In this document: piece after piece, positions 8,989 through 17,957 of the stretch | How positions within the stretch are numbered: the first letter of the stretch is position 1 | How the letters are laid out: every line of letters starts with the position of its first letter | Assembly: GCF_000374185.1 (NCBI RefSeq) | Contig: NZ_KB910518.1 | Location: 6,585,286-6,649,285, forward strand | DNA: 64,000 bases | Source of the DNA: Paenibacillus sp. HW567 | GTDB lineage: Bacteria; Bacillota; Bacilli; Paenibacillales; Paenibacillaceae | Reading direction: 5' to 3' | Position numbers and translations under genes: made by a program | Notes under the pieces: generated by a model | Told to the model about the DNA's origin: nothing | The model's input: the letters and a program-made list of their open reading frames with translations, nothing else | Databases searched by the model: none

Positions 8989-9603
8989 ATGGAGATTACG
9001 GGTGTTATTTTGGCTGGAGGAACCTCACGGAGGATGGGAACGGATAAAGCGCTGCTTCCACTGGCAGGAAAGCCGCTGATCGCGTACACTGCAGCCCGCT
9101 TATTGCAGCTTGCAGCTACTGTCGTGATTGCCTGCGGTCAAGAAGAACGGGAGGCCTACAGGACCCTTCATTTACCCATGATACCGGACCGATATCCCGG
9201 GCTTGGGCCGCTGGCCGGCTTGCATGCCGCACTAATGGAAGCACGCACAGAGTGGGTTGTCCTGCTGGCCTGTGATCTGCCCTTTGCTTCAGAAGGGCTG
9301 CTCCGGCATATGCTGGCGCTTATCGCTGGCGGGACGGCTGTACAGGCAATCGTGCCAGTCACCTCCGAAGGCAAAGTCCAGCCGCTGCTGGCGCTCTATC
9401 ACCGGAGCATCCTGCCTGAACTTGATGAGGCGCTGATGCAAAATGAGCTGCGGGTAATGGATTTTCTCGCCGGACTTGCAGTACATTATGTTCATGAAGA
9501 AGACTATCCCGAGGGTCCGGGAACACACGGCTTATCCCTGCTAAATATGAACACACCGGAGGATTACGAGGCCGCCCTCAAGCAAGCTTCAGCTCAAAAG
9601 TAG
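8989..9603 (+). CDS. mobA: Molybdenum cofactor guanylyltransferase
   Basis: Transfers GMP from GTP to Mo-molybdopterin to make the guanine dinucleotide cofactor, in the cytoplasm. The 204-residue protein starts with the nucleotidyltransferase loop GVILAGGTSRRMGTDKALL; PDRYPGLGPLAGLHAA and the metal-binding LLACDLPFAS follow. The C-terminal MNTPEDYEAA is typical. This fits the bis-MGD-type oxidoreductase at the left end and moaA near 24 kb, although the genes are not in one operon. The start is supported by a purine-rich stretch before ATG 8989. Confidence 0.93.
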   Translation: MEITGVILAGGTSRRMGTDKALLPLAGKPLIAYTAARLLQLAATVVIACGQEEREAYRTLHLPMIPDRYPGLGPLAGLHAALMEARTEWVVLLACDLPFASEGLLRHMLALIAGGTAVQAIVPVTSEGKVQPLLALYHRSILPELDEALMQNELRVMDFLAGLAVHYVHEEDYPEGPGTHGLSLLNMNTPEDYEAALKQASAQK

Positions 9604-9734
9604 AGACAGAGGATTGTCCCGGCACAGGCGGCATGCTGTTTAACTTCAGTTTAAATAGCTAAGTTAATGTGTTAATTAAGGCGGAAGGAGAGGTTACCTG
9701 TCCAGATATTTATCCGCAGAAAAGGGGATCTTCC

Positions 9735-11600
9735 ATGAATACCAATGAACCTGCCAAGAAGCAGGGGGCGGCGATGAAGCCGTTTCTGAAGCTGCTGCAT
9801 GGCACCAAACCTTCCTATGGACTATTGGCAGTAGCCGTTGCACTCAGTATGATATCGACCCTGGTGGGGCTGGTTATTCCGATGTTCACCAAGAATCTGG
9901 TTGACGGCTTCTCGCTTGCGTCGATCAGCAGGCTGCAGATTGCCGGAATTGCCGGGGCCTTCATTGCCCAGACGATTGCGGGCGGAGTCTCGATCTATTT
10001 ACTGAACTATGTCGGACAGAAGGTAGTAGCAGGTCTGCGGGACCGGTTATGGCGCAAATTTCTTGTGCTCCCGGTCTCCTATTATAACGATAACCGCACA
10101 GGCGAGAGCGTCAGCCGGATGACGAACGATACCGGAATTATCAAAACGCTCATCTCGGAGCATCTGGCGAGCCTGTTCACCGGAATCATTTCCATAGTCG
10201 GCTCCATTTCAGTGCTGCTCTACCTGAACTGGAAAATGACGCTGGTACTGTTCACCGTGCTTCCGCTGTCCGCGCTGATTCTGGTGCCGCTCGGGCGGCA
10301 GATGTATAAGATATCCAAAGGCACGCAGGATGAAACAGCGTCCTTCACGGCTACGCTCAGCGGCGTGCTGTCCGAAATCCGGCTGGTGAAATCCTCCGGT
10401 GCCGAGGAGCGGGAATATGAAGCGGGACGTACCGGAATTATGAACTTGCTGTCCTTTGGCATCCGCGAGGGTAAAATCAGTGCGATGATCAGCCCGCTGG
10501 TCTCCTTCGTGTTCATGATGCTGCTTGTGGTCATTATCGGCTACGGCGGGATGCAGGTGTCTTCAGGCGCTCTGACGGCAGGCGAACTTGTGGCTTTTAT
10601 TCTGTATCTGATTCAGATTGTGATGCCGCTCACCCAGTTGACCCAGTTCTTCACCCAGATACAAAAAGCGAAAGGCGCTTCGGAACGGATCATTGAAACG
10701 CTGGCGGAGGATGAGGAGATTTACGAAGGGGTGGAGGTAGCCAGAGGCGCAAAGGAAGCTATTGTGGTCGAAGATTTGAGCTTTGGCTACAAAACAGGCG
10801 AGCCTGTGTTAAGCGGGCTGGATTTCTTCATGCTGCCGGGACAGGTGACGGCGATTGTCGGGCCAAGCGGGGGCGGCAAAACAACCCTGTTCTCCCTGCT
10901 GGAGCGGTTCTATGAACCGCAGAGCGGTGTAATCAGGCTGGGGACGAAGCCGGTCTCTACCTTCTCGCTGCGTTCCTGGCGCAAGCTGATCGGCTACGTC
11001 TCACAGGAAAGTCCGCTGCTCTCCGGCACAATTGCCGATAATCTTGGTTATGGGCTGGACCGGGAGGTCAGCACCCAGGAAATGCGCCGCGCTGCCGCTA
11101 TGGCTTATGCGGACGGATTTATTGAAGAGCTGCCGGACGGCTATAATACGGATGTGGGCGAACGCGGGGTGAAGCTGTCCGGCGGACAGCGCCAGCGGAT
11201 CGCCATTGCCCGGGCACTGCTGCGCGACCCTAAGATATTAATGCTGGACGAAGCCACCTCAAGTCTCGACAGCCAGTCCGAGGCGGTGGTGCAGAAGGCT
11301 TTGTCTAACCTGATGCAGGGCCGGACCACGATTGTCATTGCCCACCGGCTGGCTACCGTGGTGAATGCGGATCAGATTATTTTTATGGAAAAAGGCCGGA
11401 TTACCGGCAGAGGCACACATGAGGAGCTGCTGCAGAAGCATGAGCTGTACCGGGAATTCGCTGCCCAGCAGCTTCAAATGAATACACCAGAGCTTCCAGG
11501 CGGCAGTGAAGAGGAGGGTTCCGCAGCAAATGGCCAAAATATTAGTAGTGGACGACGATCCGCACATCCGCGAATTGGTGGAAGTCTTCTTGAGAGCTGA
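9735..11600 (+). CDS. ABC transporter, fused permease-ATPase (BmrA/LmrA-like multidrug exporter)
   Basis: Half-transporter of about 621 residues that would work as a homodimer in the membrane. Six helices span roughly residues 25-300. The nucleotide-binding domain has Walker A IVGPSGGGKTTLF, signature LSGGQRQRIAIARALL, Walker B ILMLDEATSSLD and the switch histidine in IVIAHRLATV. The start at 9735 has AAGGGGATC upstream; the in-frame extension to 9669 is probably untranslated. A short extra tail runs over the start of the response regulator gene (71 bp overlap). Probably an operon with the two-component genes; B. subtilis BmrA is the nearest well-known relative. Confidence 0.9.
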   Translation: MNTNEPAKKQGAAMKPFLKLLHGTKPSYGLLAVAVALSMISTLVGLVIPMFTKNLVDGFSLASISRLQIAGIAGAFIAQTIAGGVSIYLLNYVGQKVVAGLRDRLWRKFLVLPVSYYNDNRTGESVSRMTNDTGIIKTLISEHLASLFTGIISIVGSISVLLYLNWKMTLVLFTVLPLSALILVPLGRQMYKISKGTQDETASFTATLSGVLSEIRLVKSSGAEEREYEAGRTGIMNLLSFGIREGKISAMISPLVSFVFMMLLVVIIGYGGMQVSSGALTAGELVAFILYLIQIVMPLTQLTQFFTQIQKAKGASERIIETLAEDEEIYEGVEVARGAKEAIVVEDLSFGYKTGEPVLSGLDFFMLPGQVTAIVGPSGGGKTTLFSLLERFYEPQSGVIRLGTKPVSTFSLRSWRKLIGYVSQESPLLSGTIADNLGYGLDREVSTQEMRRAAAMAYADGFIEELPDGYNTDVGERGVKLSGGQRQRIAIARALLRDPKILMLDEATSSLDSQSEAVVQKALSNLMQGRTTIVIAHRLATVVNADQIIFMEKGRITGRGTHEELLQKHELYREFAAQQLQMNTPELPGGSEEEGSAANGQNISSGRRSAHPRIGGSLLES

Positions 11601-12207
11601 AGGCCTGGAGGACATATACAGCGCTTCTGATGGGGTGGAGGCGCTGAGGCTCCTCGAAGATACCACTGTAGATATGGCGGTCATTGATATCATGATGCCC
11701 AACATGGATGGCTGGGAGCTGTGCCGGGAGCTGCGCCGAAGCTATGATATTCCAATTCTGATGCTGACGGCCAAAGGCGAAACCTCGCAGATCGTCAAGG
11801 GCTTCGAGCTGGGGACCGATGACTATCTGGTCAAGCCGTTCGAGCCGCTGGTGCTGATCGCCCGGATCAAAGCACTGCTGAAGCGGTACCAGATTTCGGC
11901 TGCCCAGAGCGTCAATGTCGGCCATTTGCGCATGAACCGCAGAACCTACGAGGTAGTCTCGGATGAGGGAAGCATCACGCTGCCGCTTAAGGAATTTGAG
12001 CTGTTGTTCAAGCTGGCCAGCTATCCGGGGCAGACGCTGACGCGCGACCGGCTGATTGAAGAAATCTGGGGTTATGATTTTGAAGGCAACGAAAGGACAC
12101 TGGACGTGCATGTCGGCCGCTTGCGTGAGCGGTTTCCCCAGGAGGAGTATGGTTTTGTCATCCGTACGGTCCGGGGTCTTGGCTACCGGCTGGAGGGGGA
12201 TGTCTGA
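11530..12207 (+). CDS. Response regulator, OmpR family
   Basis: 225-residue two-component regulator. The receiver domain has VVDDDPHIRELVEVF at the N-terminus, phosphoacceptor Asp about residue 53 in AVIDIMMPNMDGWE, and lysine in DDYLVKPFEPL. The C-terminal winged helix contains LPLKEFELLFKLASYPGQ and TLDVHVGRLRERF. Start chosen at ATG 11530 with GGAGGG upstream; it overlaps the end of the ABC exporter gene. Its stop overlaps the kinase start by 1 bp. Confidence 0.93.
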   Translation: MAKILVVDDDPHIRELVEVFLRAEGLEDIYSASDGVEALRLLEDTTVDMAVIDIMMPNMDGWELCRELRRSYDIPILMLTAKGETSQIVKGFELGTDDYLVKPFEPLVLIARIKALLKRYQISAAQSVNVGHLRMNRRTYEVVSDEGSITLPLKEFELLFKLASYPGQTLTRDRLIEEIWGYDFEGNERTLDVHVGRLRERFPQEEYGFVIRTVRGLGYRLEGDV

Positions 12208-13256
12208 TGGGCAAGGTCTGGAATGCGGTCAAAAGTGTTCTGAACTTCATGGCTTTTCTGGCGATGCTGTATGTCTCCTGGAACGGGAGTTACTTCGGGG
12301 TCAAGCTGATTCTGGAAAAAGTGGGCTGGACGCTGTCTGACTATACGTATCAGCTCCTGATTATGGGGCTGCAGTTGGTCCTGATTTTTGGGATAGCCGG
12401 ACTGATCAGTCTTGCCTCCCGTGGGCGGCAAAAAGCCTTTTATATGCCGATTCTAACGGCGATCCGGCAAATCTCCCAAGGGAACTTCAAGGTAGAGCTG
12501 AACACCAAGCAGTATCGCCAGTTTCACGGCATTGTCGAAGGCATTAATGAAATGGCCAGCGAGCTAAGCCGGATGGAAACCATGCGCCAGGATTTTATCT
12601 CCAATGTCTCGCATGAAATCCAGTCACCGCTCACCTCCATCCGCGGCTTCGCCCGCGCCCTGCGGGATGAAGGGCTGAGCGCGGAGAGCAGGGCGCATTA
12701 CCTCGACATCATCGAAGCAGAGGGCAGCCGCCTCTCTGGGCTGAGTGACAATCTGCTGAAGCTGTCGGCGCTGGAGGCGGAGAGCTTTCCATTCGAGCGC
12801 GTAGACTACCGGCTGGATAAGCAGGTGCAGGAGATGATTCTCGCCTGCGAGCCGCAATGGCTGGGCAAGAATATCAATGTGGAGGCTGAACTGGAGGAGA
12901 TCACCGTGCATGCGGTCAAAGACCTCCTGAGCCAGGTGTGGACCAACCTGCTGCATAACAGCATCAAATTCACCCCCCTTGGAGGAATGATTACAGTCCG
13001 GCTGCGTGCCGTGGATGAGCGGATTGAAGTGGAGATCCGGGACAACGGCATCGGCATTGCCGAAGAGGAGCTGCCCCGCATCTTTGAACGCTTCTATAAG
13101 GTGGACAAAGCCAGAAGCGCCAGCGGCGGCGGAAGCGGGCTGGGCTTGTCCCTGGTCAAAAAAATTGTGGACATTCATGGCGGCAGCATAACCATAACAA
13201 GCCGTCCCGGTGAGGGAACGGCTTCGCTGGTGCGATTGCCCTTGCCGCCTAGATAA
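12207..13256 (+). CDS. Sensor histidine kinase
   Basis: 349-residue membrane kinase, partner of the preceding response regulator. Two membrane helices (about 10-32 and 48-68) have only a short extracellular loop between them, an intramembrane-sensing layout. A HAMP-like linker follows, then the H box NVSHEIQSPLTSIRGFA with His about 136, N box LLHNSIKFTP, and G boxes IRDNGIGIAEEELPRIF and GGGSGLGLSLVKKIV. Signals are likely sensed in the membrane or through the upstream ABC transporter. The 3' end overlaps that of the convergent SDR gene by 8 bp. Confidence 0.93.
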   Translation: MGKVWNAVKSVLNFMAFLAMLYVSWNGSYFGVKLILEKVGWTLSDYTYQLLIMGLQLVLIFGIAGLISLASRGRQKAFYMPILTAIRQISQGNFKVELNTKQYRQFHGIVEGINEMASELSRMETMRQDFISNVSHEIQSPLTSIRGFARALRDEGLSAESRAHYLDIIEAEGSRLSGLSDNLLKLSALEAESFPFERVDYRLDKQVQEMILACEPQWLGKNINVEAELEEITVHAVKDLLSQVWTNLLHNSIKFTPLGGMITVRLRAVDERIEVEIRDNGIGIAEEELPRIFERFYKVDKARSASGGGSGLGLSLVKKIVDIHGGSITITSRPGEGTASLVRLPLPPR

Positions 13257-13992
13257 ATCCGCCGTTCACGCGAAGCGTCTGGCCGGAAATCCAGCCGGAC
13301 TGCTCTCCGGCGAGGAAGCTGACCACTCCGGCAATATCCTCCGGCTCTCCCAAACGTCCGAAGGCGTTGGCCTTCTTCAGGCCTTCAAGCTGATCTTGGG
13401 ATTTGCCTTCCAGGAATAAGTCTGTAGCGACCGGTCCCGGAGCAACGGCGTTAATGGTAATCCCTTTGCTCCCGAATTCCTTGGCTAGCTGGCGGGTGAA
13501 CTGCTCCACTGCGCCTTTGGTGCCGGCATAGATGCTGTAGGCCGGGAACATTTGCCCGTTGACCGAAGTGGAGAAATTGATGATCCGTCCGCCTTGCTTC
13601 AGATGATAGAAGGCCTGCTGGCAGGCGAAGTAGGTTCCTTTTACATTAATGGCGAACTGCTTGTCGAACTGTTCCTCGGTAGCTTCCCCAATCAGGCTGT
13701 TGACCATAATTCCCGCGTTGTTGACTACGATATCAATCTTTCCGAACAAAGCTTTCGTATCCTTGAACAACTGCTCAATCTGTACGGGCTTGCTGATGTC
13801 GGCTTGAATAGCGGCGGCGGTGCCGCCTTTGGCCTTAATCCCTTGAACGACCTCTTCCGCCTGTTTCGGGCTGCTCGAGTAATTAATGATTACCGAGGCC
13901 CCTTCTTCCGCTAATCTCTCCGCAACCGCGCGTCCAATTCCTCTGGAGGAGCCGGTAACAATCGCAACTTTTCCTTGCAGGGCTTGACTCAT
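13249..13992 (-). CDS. SDR family oxidoreductase
   Basis: 247-residue short-chain dehydrogenase/reductase. Rossmann motif IVTGSSRGIGRA (TGxxxGxG), structural NNAG, catalytic Ser in INFSTSVNG, YxxxK in YSIYAGTKGAVEQF, and the PG motif VAPGPVATDLF. Its overall pattern is close to 3-oxoacyl-ACP reductase-like SDRs. I start at 13992 because GGAGGG lies 8 nt before; the open frame reaches 14193, over the end of the TetR gene. Probably co-transcribed with and repressed by the upstream TetR protein. Confidence 0.88.
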   Translation of the reverse strand: MSQALQGKVAIVTGSSRGIGRAVAERLAEEGASVIINYSSSPKQAEEVVQGIKAKGGTAAAIQADISKPVQIEQLFKDTKALFGKIDIVVNNAGIMVNSLIGEATEEQFDKQFAINVKGTYFACQQAFYHLKQGGRIINFSTSVNGQMFPAYSIYAGTKGAVEQFTRQLAKEFGSKGITINAVAPGPVATDLFLEGKSQDQLEGLKKANAFGRLGEPEDIAGVVSFLAGEQSGWISGQTLRVNGGFI

Positions 13993-14026
13993 CTTGTATC
14001 CCTCCTGAATGTTCTTATAAAAAGCC

Positions 14027-14632
14027 TTAATGATCCGTAACCGCAAATCCCCGCTCCAAGAGCGTCCAGAGCTGTTCGAACTCCTGCTTGATGCTGGCGC
14101 TGTGCCATTCATAGGCATGGGCCGGATGGTGGAACCGGGCGGTCGCGTAAAAAATCGAACGGGCAAGCGCCCCGGCCTCAGCACCCGGGTCAATCTGCTT
14201 CTGCTGAACCCCTCTACCTATGAGAATGCTCATCTGATCAATAATCCGCTGAATGTGCGTCTGAACCAGCCCGGCAGCTTCTGCGGTAACGTCGGCGTAC
14301 ATCTTGAACATCTCACTGTCCTGCTCGGCGTAGTGAACCTTAAGCTCGATCAGCCGCGCGATATATATTCTTAGCTGTGCCAGAGCATTGCCTGTGGTAG
14401 CGTCAACGATCCCCGTCAGCGGTGCAACAATCTGCTCCTCCAGCCACCGCTCGGTTACGGCCTCCCTTAATGCCGCTTTGCTGGGAAAATGCCTGTACAG
14501 CGTGCCGTGGCTGACCCCGAGCAGCTTGGCTACATCCGTTACCGAAGTCTTGTCAGGGCCAAATCTGCGCAGCGTCTGCTCAGCAGCATCCATGATTTCT
14601 TTTTTGCTCAAAAATGAGCTGGATTTATTCAT
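14027..14632 (-). CDS. TetR family transcriptional regulator
   Basis: About 201 residues. N-terminal helix-turn-helix reads TSVTDVAKLLGVSHGTLYRH followed by FPSKAALREAV; the C-terminal half is a TetR-type ligand domain. ATG 14632 has GAGGAGGG 5 nt upstream. The SDR gene follows 34 bp downstream. The inverted repeat at 14674-14697 in the promoter region is a likely self-binding site. Confidence 0.88.
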   Translation of the reverse strand: MNKSSSFLSKKEIMDAAEQTLRRFGPDKTSVTDVAKLLGVSHGTLYRHFPSKAALREAVTERWLEEQIVAPLTGIVDATTGNALAQLRIYIARLIELKVHYAEQDSEMFKMYADVTAEAAGLVQTHIQRIIDQMSILIGRGVQQKQIDPGAEAGALARSIFYATARFHHPAHAYEWHSASIKQEFEQLWTLLERGFAVTDH

Positions 14633-14673
14633 AAGTGCCCTCCTCTTGCTCAGCATAACAGATGATATGACAA

Positions 14674-14697
14674 ATGACAAATATTGAATTTTGTCAT
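14674..14697. promoter_or_regulatory. Inverted-repeat operator of the TetR-SDR operon (predicted)
   Basis: ATGACAAAT and ATTTTGTCAT form a near-perfect 24-bp palindrome, and a further TGACAAA half-like copy lies just outside at 14668. It is 42 bp upstream of the TetR gene start, where autoregulatory TetR operators usually lie. Binding is inferred. Confidence 0.55.
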
Positions 14698-14848
14698 TCT
14701 AGATGATTACCTGAGATAGTTAGTGCTGTAATTCCAACTTTCACTGTAGAGAGCAGAGGGGCTATTTGAGCTGTAGACCTGATTAGCCTGGAAACTTATT
14801 CCTAAGTAGTACGTCTATATATTCATTAAAATGGAAGGGGTTTTCATA

Positions 14849-15727
14849 ATGCCTGCTTTTAGGAAAATCATAGCGGTTTGTCTTATGCTTTTTGTTATCA
14901 GTCAGGGTGCTGTTTCTGCGGCTTCTGCGATCCGTCCCATTACGGTAAACATTAACGGGGAGTTTGTCACTACAGACAGTACCCCATTTATTGTTTCCGG
15001 TAGAGTCATGGTTCCTATCCGGACTCTTGCCTCGCTTGGACTAGCCTATTCCTGGGATGCCGAATCTCATGCTGCTACGATTATCAATTCTGCAAAAGAT
15101 ACTTTTAAAATGACTCAAGGACAGGGTACTGCCTATAAAAACGACCAGCCCGTCCAAATGGATAGCGAAGCCAATAACTACAACGGACGTTTGATGGTTC
15201 CTGCCCGGTTTGTTAGTGAAGCATTCGGCTATAGTGTGTACTATGAGGGGACGCGTGGAATATTGTTTGTGACAAGCAAGGATTACAAGCCGGATACAGC
15301 TAAGCTAACTTCCAACAATGTTCAGGAAGCCCGTCTAGCAGCTATTTCTTTACCTATTCAATATTCATTCAAATCGAATAGTACAGCAGAAAGTGATAAA
15401 CAATTAAATTATTCGTACACATTTGCCACAAATGATGCAACTCGTTATATCTACGAAAATAAGTTAGTAACCACTGTAGTTGAAATCAAGAATAATACGG
15501 CTTATGCCGTATGGCAATATAGTACTAATGGTATCCCTGGCTATGATTTATATACAACTTTAGGCGGCCAAGAACCTAGTTATATGGGCGAATTATTTAA
15601 TGACTCTTTTGATTATTCAGGAGGGAAATATAAAGCTTTTTATACAACATCAGATGGATCAACGAGATCCTTCACTTATCAGCCTAAGAACTATGGAGAG
15701 ATCATTCAGCCTATCCCTGCCCAGTAA
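14849..15727 (+). CDS. Secreted protein with copper amine oxidase N-terminal (stalk) domain
   Basis: 292 residues. Signal peptide MPAFRKIIAVCLMLFVISQG, likely cleaved after the alanine-rich AVSAASA. The mature N-terminal part has the repeated stalk-domain pattern, NGEFVTTDSTPFIVSGRVMVPIRTL split by short strands, then a second GRLMVPARFVSEAFGYSVYY. The remaining about 150 residues match nothing I recognise. Such domains are abundant in Paenibacillus surface proteins; no catalytic domain is present here. Start from AAGGGG 8 nt before ATG 14849. The coding sequence is more AT-rich than its neighbours. Confidence 0.8.
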   Translation: MPAFRKIIAVCLMLFVISQGAVSAASAIRPITVNINGEFVTTDSTPFIVSGRVMVPIRTLASLGLAYSWDAESHAATIINSAKDTFKMTQGQGTAYKNDQPVQMDSEANNYNGRLMVPARFVSEAFGYSVYYEGTRGILFVTSKDYKPDTAKLTSNNVQEARLAAISLPIQYSFKSNSTAESDKQLNYSYTFATNDATRYIYENKLVTTVVEIKNNTAYAVWQYSTNGIPGYDLYTTLGGQEPSYMGELFNDSFDYSGGKYKAFYTTSDGSTRSFTYQPKNYGEIIQPIPAQ

Positions 15728-15738
15728 TTTATTTGAAA

Positions 15739-15772
15739 AACGCGGCAGCCGTATTTGTAGAGCTGCCGCGTT
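15739..15772 (+). terminator. Intrinsic terminator-like hairpin
   Basis: AACGCGGCAG and CTGCCGCGTT form a perfect 10-bp stem with a 14-nt loop, 12 bp after the stalk-protein stop. The T-run is short (TTATCTT). Confidence 0.65.
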
Positions 15773-15792
15773 ATCTTCCAATACACCTGTAA

Positions 15793-16070
15793 TCCTCCGC
15801 CGAACGGATGAGGGCGTGGAGATCACGCTGGAGGCGAATGAGTCCCCGCAAATAGAACATCTCCTGATCGGAAGAGTCTGCCCGTTTGTAACGGACTGAG
15901 CAGCTCTTATTTCTACTGGAAGTCACTTTTCCGTAAGTGAACGGACTCCAGCGCCTTTATGAGCAGACAATTACCCTCAAATATACTTTCCGAAGCCGAG
16001 ATAAGCGCTTTATGGTCTGTTAGCTCCGATAAATGTACCCCTATCGGGAAAATAAAGGCTTTACGGTCCG
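15793..16070. repeat. Dispersed intergenic repeat, group 1, copy A
   Basis: About 280 bp that aligns with the reverse complement of 43197-43472, with many mismatches but long shared blocks such as CAGCTCTTATTTCTACTGG and AAGTCACTTTTCCG. Inside are four short units of the form T-A/G-ACGGAC-n-AGCNCTTAT: two forward (near 15890 and 15938) and two reversed (near 16000 and 16047). The rest of the 534-bp gap holds a terminator and no convincing gene. Confidence 0.8.
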
Positions 16071-16261
16071 CAATGATCAGGAGATGGATACGACGAATCC
16101 CTCTCGCCCCGAACCATAAAGGCCGCGTCTTAAGCCACAGATTTAGAACTGATGCTGAATTATGGAGAAGCAGAGAGGAGATATAAGTTTACTTTGATTA
16201 CAAGAGCTTGAAGTGCCGTTGCTGAAGCAGTGCCGCCGGTGGATCTGTTCATCCAGGCTGC

Positions 16262-17800
16262 TCAAACACCCGCCTGCTGAAGTTTACGGATCAGTCCCGC
16301 CAATATAGGGAGGCCGATTTCCAGCTCGGCAGGCGGGGCGTAGACGTAGGATAGCCGCAGGTGGCGGCCGTCGCTGCGGTCGTACAGATCGCCGGTGTTC
16401 AGCAGCAGCCCGGCCTTGTGGGCTGTGCGGAACAGGGTCCGCAGCGGCACGGGCTTGTGCAGCGAGAGCCAGATATAGAATCCTCCCGAAGGAATGTTCC
16501 ATGCCGCGAGATCGGCAAAATGACACTGCAGCAGCTCCAGCACAGCATCACGCCGCTGACGCAGCTTGGCCCGCAGAAGCTGGAGATGCTCCTCGTGGTA
16601 GCCGCCCTCCAGCCACCGCGCCGCCGCAAGCTGCGAGAGGGAGCTTGCGCCGTAATCGGTCTGCATCTTAATGTCGGCCAGCCGCCGCACTACCGGCTCC
16701 GGGCCGACGATCCAGCCGATGCGCAGGCCCGGACTGGCTGCTTTGGACAGTGTGCCCAGATGAAGCACTCTGCCTTCGCGGTCCAGTGCCTTTAGCGGCA
16801 GGGGCGGCGGCGCATCAAGCCATAGCTCCTGATAGGCTCCGTCCTCCAGAATCGGCAGCCCAAGTCTGCCGGTCACCTCCATAAGCTCCTGCCGCCGCTC
16901 GGCACTCATCAGAATTCCCGTTGGATTATGAAAGGCAGGGATGCTGTATAACATAGCGGCCTTGGTTCTGCGGGCTTCCCCGGCAATTCGCTCCACACAC
17001 AATCCGCCTTCATCCAGGGGCAGTCCGCTGAATTTGACTCCGGCCGACTGGAACGCATGGATGGAGTAGAGATAAGACGGCTTCTCCAGCAGGATGGTGG
17101 AGCCGCGCGGCAAAAGGCCCATCGCAATAAGCTGCAGACCCTGAAGTGCTCCTGAAGTGATCAGAATTGAAGCCGGATCAGCTTCTATGCCGTTCTTCGC
17201 CAGCTCGCGGCTTACCGCTCTCCGCAGCCCGAGGCTGCCGAGCGGTTCCTCGTAGGAGAGCGGCGGCAGTGTCTGCCGGGACAGCTCAGCGAGCACCCGC
17301 GTCATCGCTTCGCCGGGCAGCAGCTCTGGAGCAGGCTCTCCAGTACCCAGCCGGATCAGGCCCGGCTCATACTCCAGCCTGTTAATGTCCTGCACCGTGG
17401 GCAGGTTAGGGTAATGGACGCCCTCTTCGACATAGGCATTCCAGCTTCCGGCGCTTGCCAGAGGAGCGGCATGCTCCGATGAATCGGCGCCGGATTCAGC
17501 CGCCGAGTGTGCCCCAGCCTGCACATCTGTAACCCGGGTCCCGCCGCCGCGTCTGCCCTCGATCACACCGAGCGCCTTTAGCTGCCCCAGCGCGGTCACC
17601 ACTGTACTGCGGTTCACGCCGAGCTGGCGGCACAGCTCGCGCTGCGGGGCGAGCCGCATGCCGGGCGGCCAAACCCCGCTGGTGATTTTGTCCAGGCAAT
17701 AGCCGGTTATTTGCTGGTGAAGCGGCAGTGCCGCCGCCCGGTCCGGTGCCCACTCCCGGCTATGACAAGCTTCTGTGCGGCGTTGGCGTGAGTCGGTCAA
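16262..17800 (-). CDS. MocR/GabR-type regulator (GntR HTH fused to aminotransferase-like domain)
   Basis: About 512 residues. The N-terminal winged helix of the GntR type has LAPQRELCRQLGVNRSTVVT; a linker follows, then a fold-type I PLP domain with the PLP lysine in LGTLSKAASPGLRIG and IPAFHNPTGILMS. Such proteins sense PLP or amino-acid derivatives and usually act on a divergent neighbour, here the LysE-type exporter. The open frame begins at ATG 17854, but an extended -10 (17832-17837) lies inside that stretch and AAGGGGG precedes TTG 17800, so I use TTG. Confidence 0.88.
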   Translation of the reverse strand: MTDSRQRRTEACHSREWAPDRAAALPLHQQITGYCLDKITSGVWPPGMRLAPQRELCRQLGVNRSTVVTALGQLKALGVIEGRRGGGTRVTDVQAGAHSAAESGADSSEHAAPLASAGSWNAYVEEGVHYPNLPTVQDINRLEYEPGLIRLGTGEPAPELLPGEAMTRVLAELSRQTLPPLSYEEPLGSLGLRRAVSRELAKNGIEADPASILITSGALQGLQLIAMGLLPRGSTILLEKPSYLYSIHAFQSAGVKFSGLPLDEGGLCVERIAGEARRTKAAMLYSIPAFHNPTGILMSAERRQELMEVTGRLGLPILEDGAYQELWLDAPPPLPLKALDREGRVLHLGTLSKAASPGLRIGWIVGPEPVVRRLADIKMQTDYGASSLSQLAAARWLEGGYHEEHLQLLRAKLRQRRDAVLELLQCHFADLAAWNIPSGGFYIWLSLHKPVPLRTLFRTAHKAGLLLNTGDLYDRSDGRHLRLSYVYAPPAELEIGLPILAGLIRKLQQAGV

Positions 17801-17831
17801 AGTGCCAGCCCCCTTGTTTTCTTTTACCTGA

Positions 17832-17837
17832 ATTATA
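17832..17837 (-). promoter_or_regulatory. Extended -10 promoter of the MocR-type gene
   Basis: On the minus strand the sequence reads TGATATAAT, an extended -10 with a perfect TATAAT; the -35 is weak. The start point would be about 25 nt before TTG 17800, which supports that start codon. Confidence 0.5.
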
Positions 17838-17957
17838 TCATTTGCAGCCTCCATTGCTTAATTTGGTTGGGTGGTGTTCCGAAGATTTGGCTGGTTACTA
17901 ACCTGCAATTGCGGGGTACTATCAGTACAAAATCATGAAGGCTGGAGGAACAGAGTA

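Noticed and set aside
13993..14193. 67-codon extension of the SDR protein
   Set aside because: It overlaps the TetR gene on the same strand in another frame, and GGAGGG supports 13992.
15600..15899. 99-codon plus-strand frame over the end of the stalk-protein gene
   Set aside because: It runs out of frame through the gene, the terminator hairpin and the intergenic repeat; no start signal.
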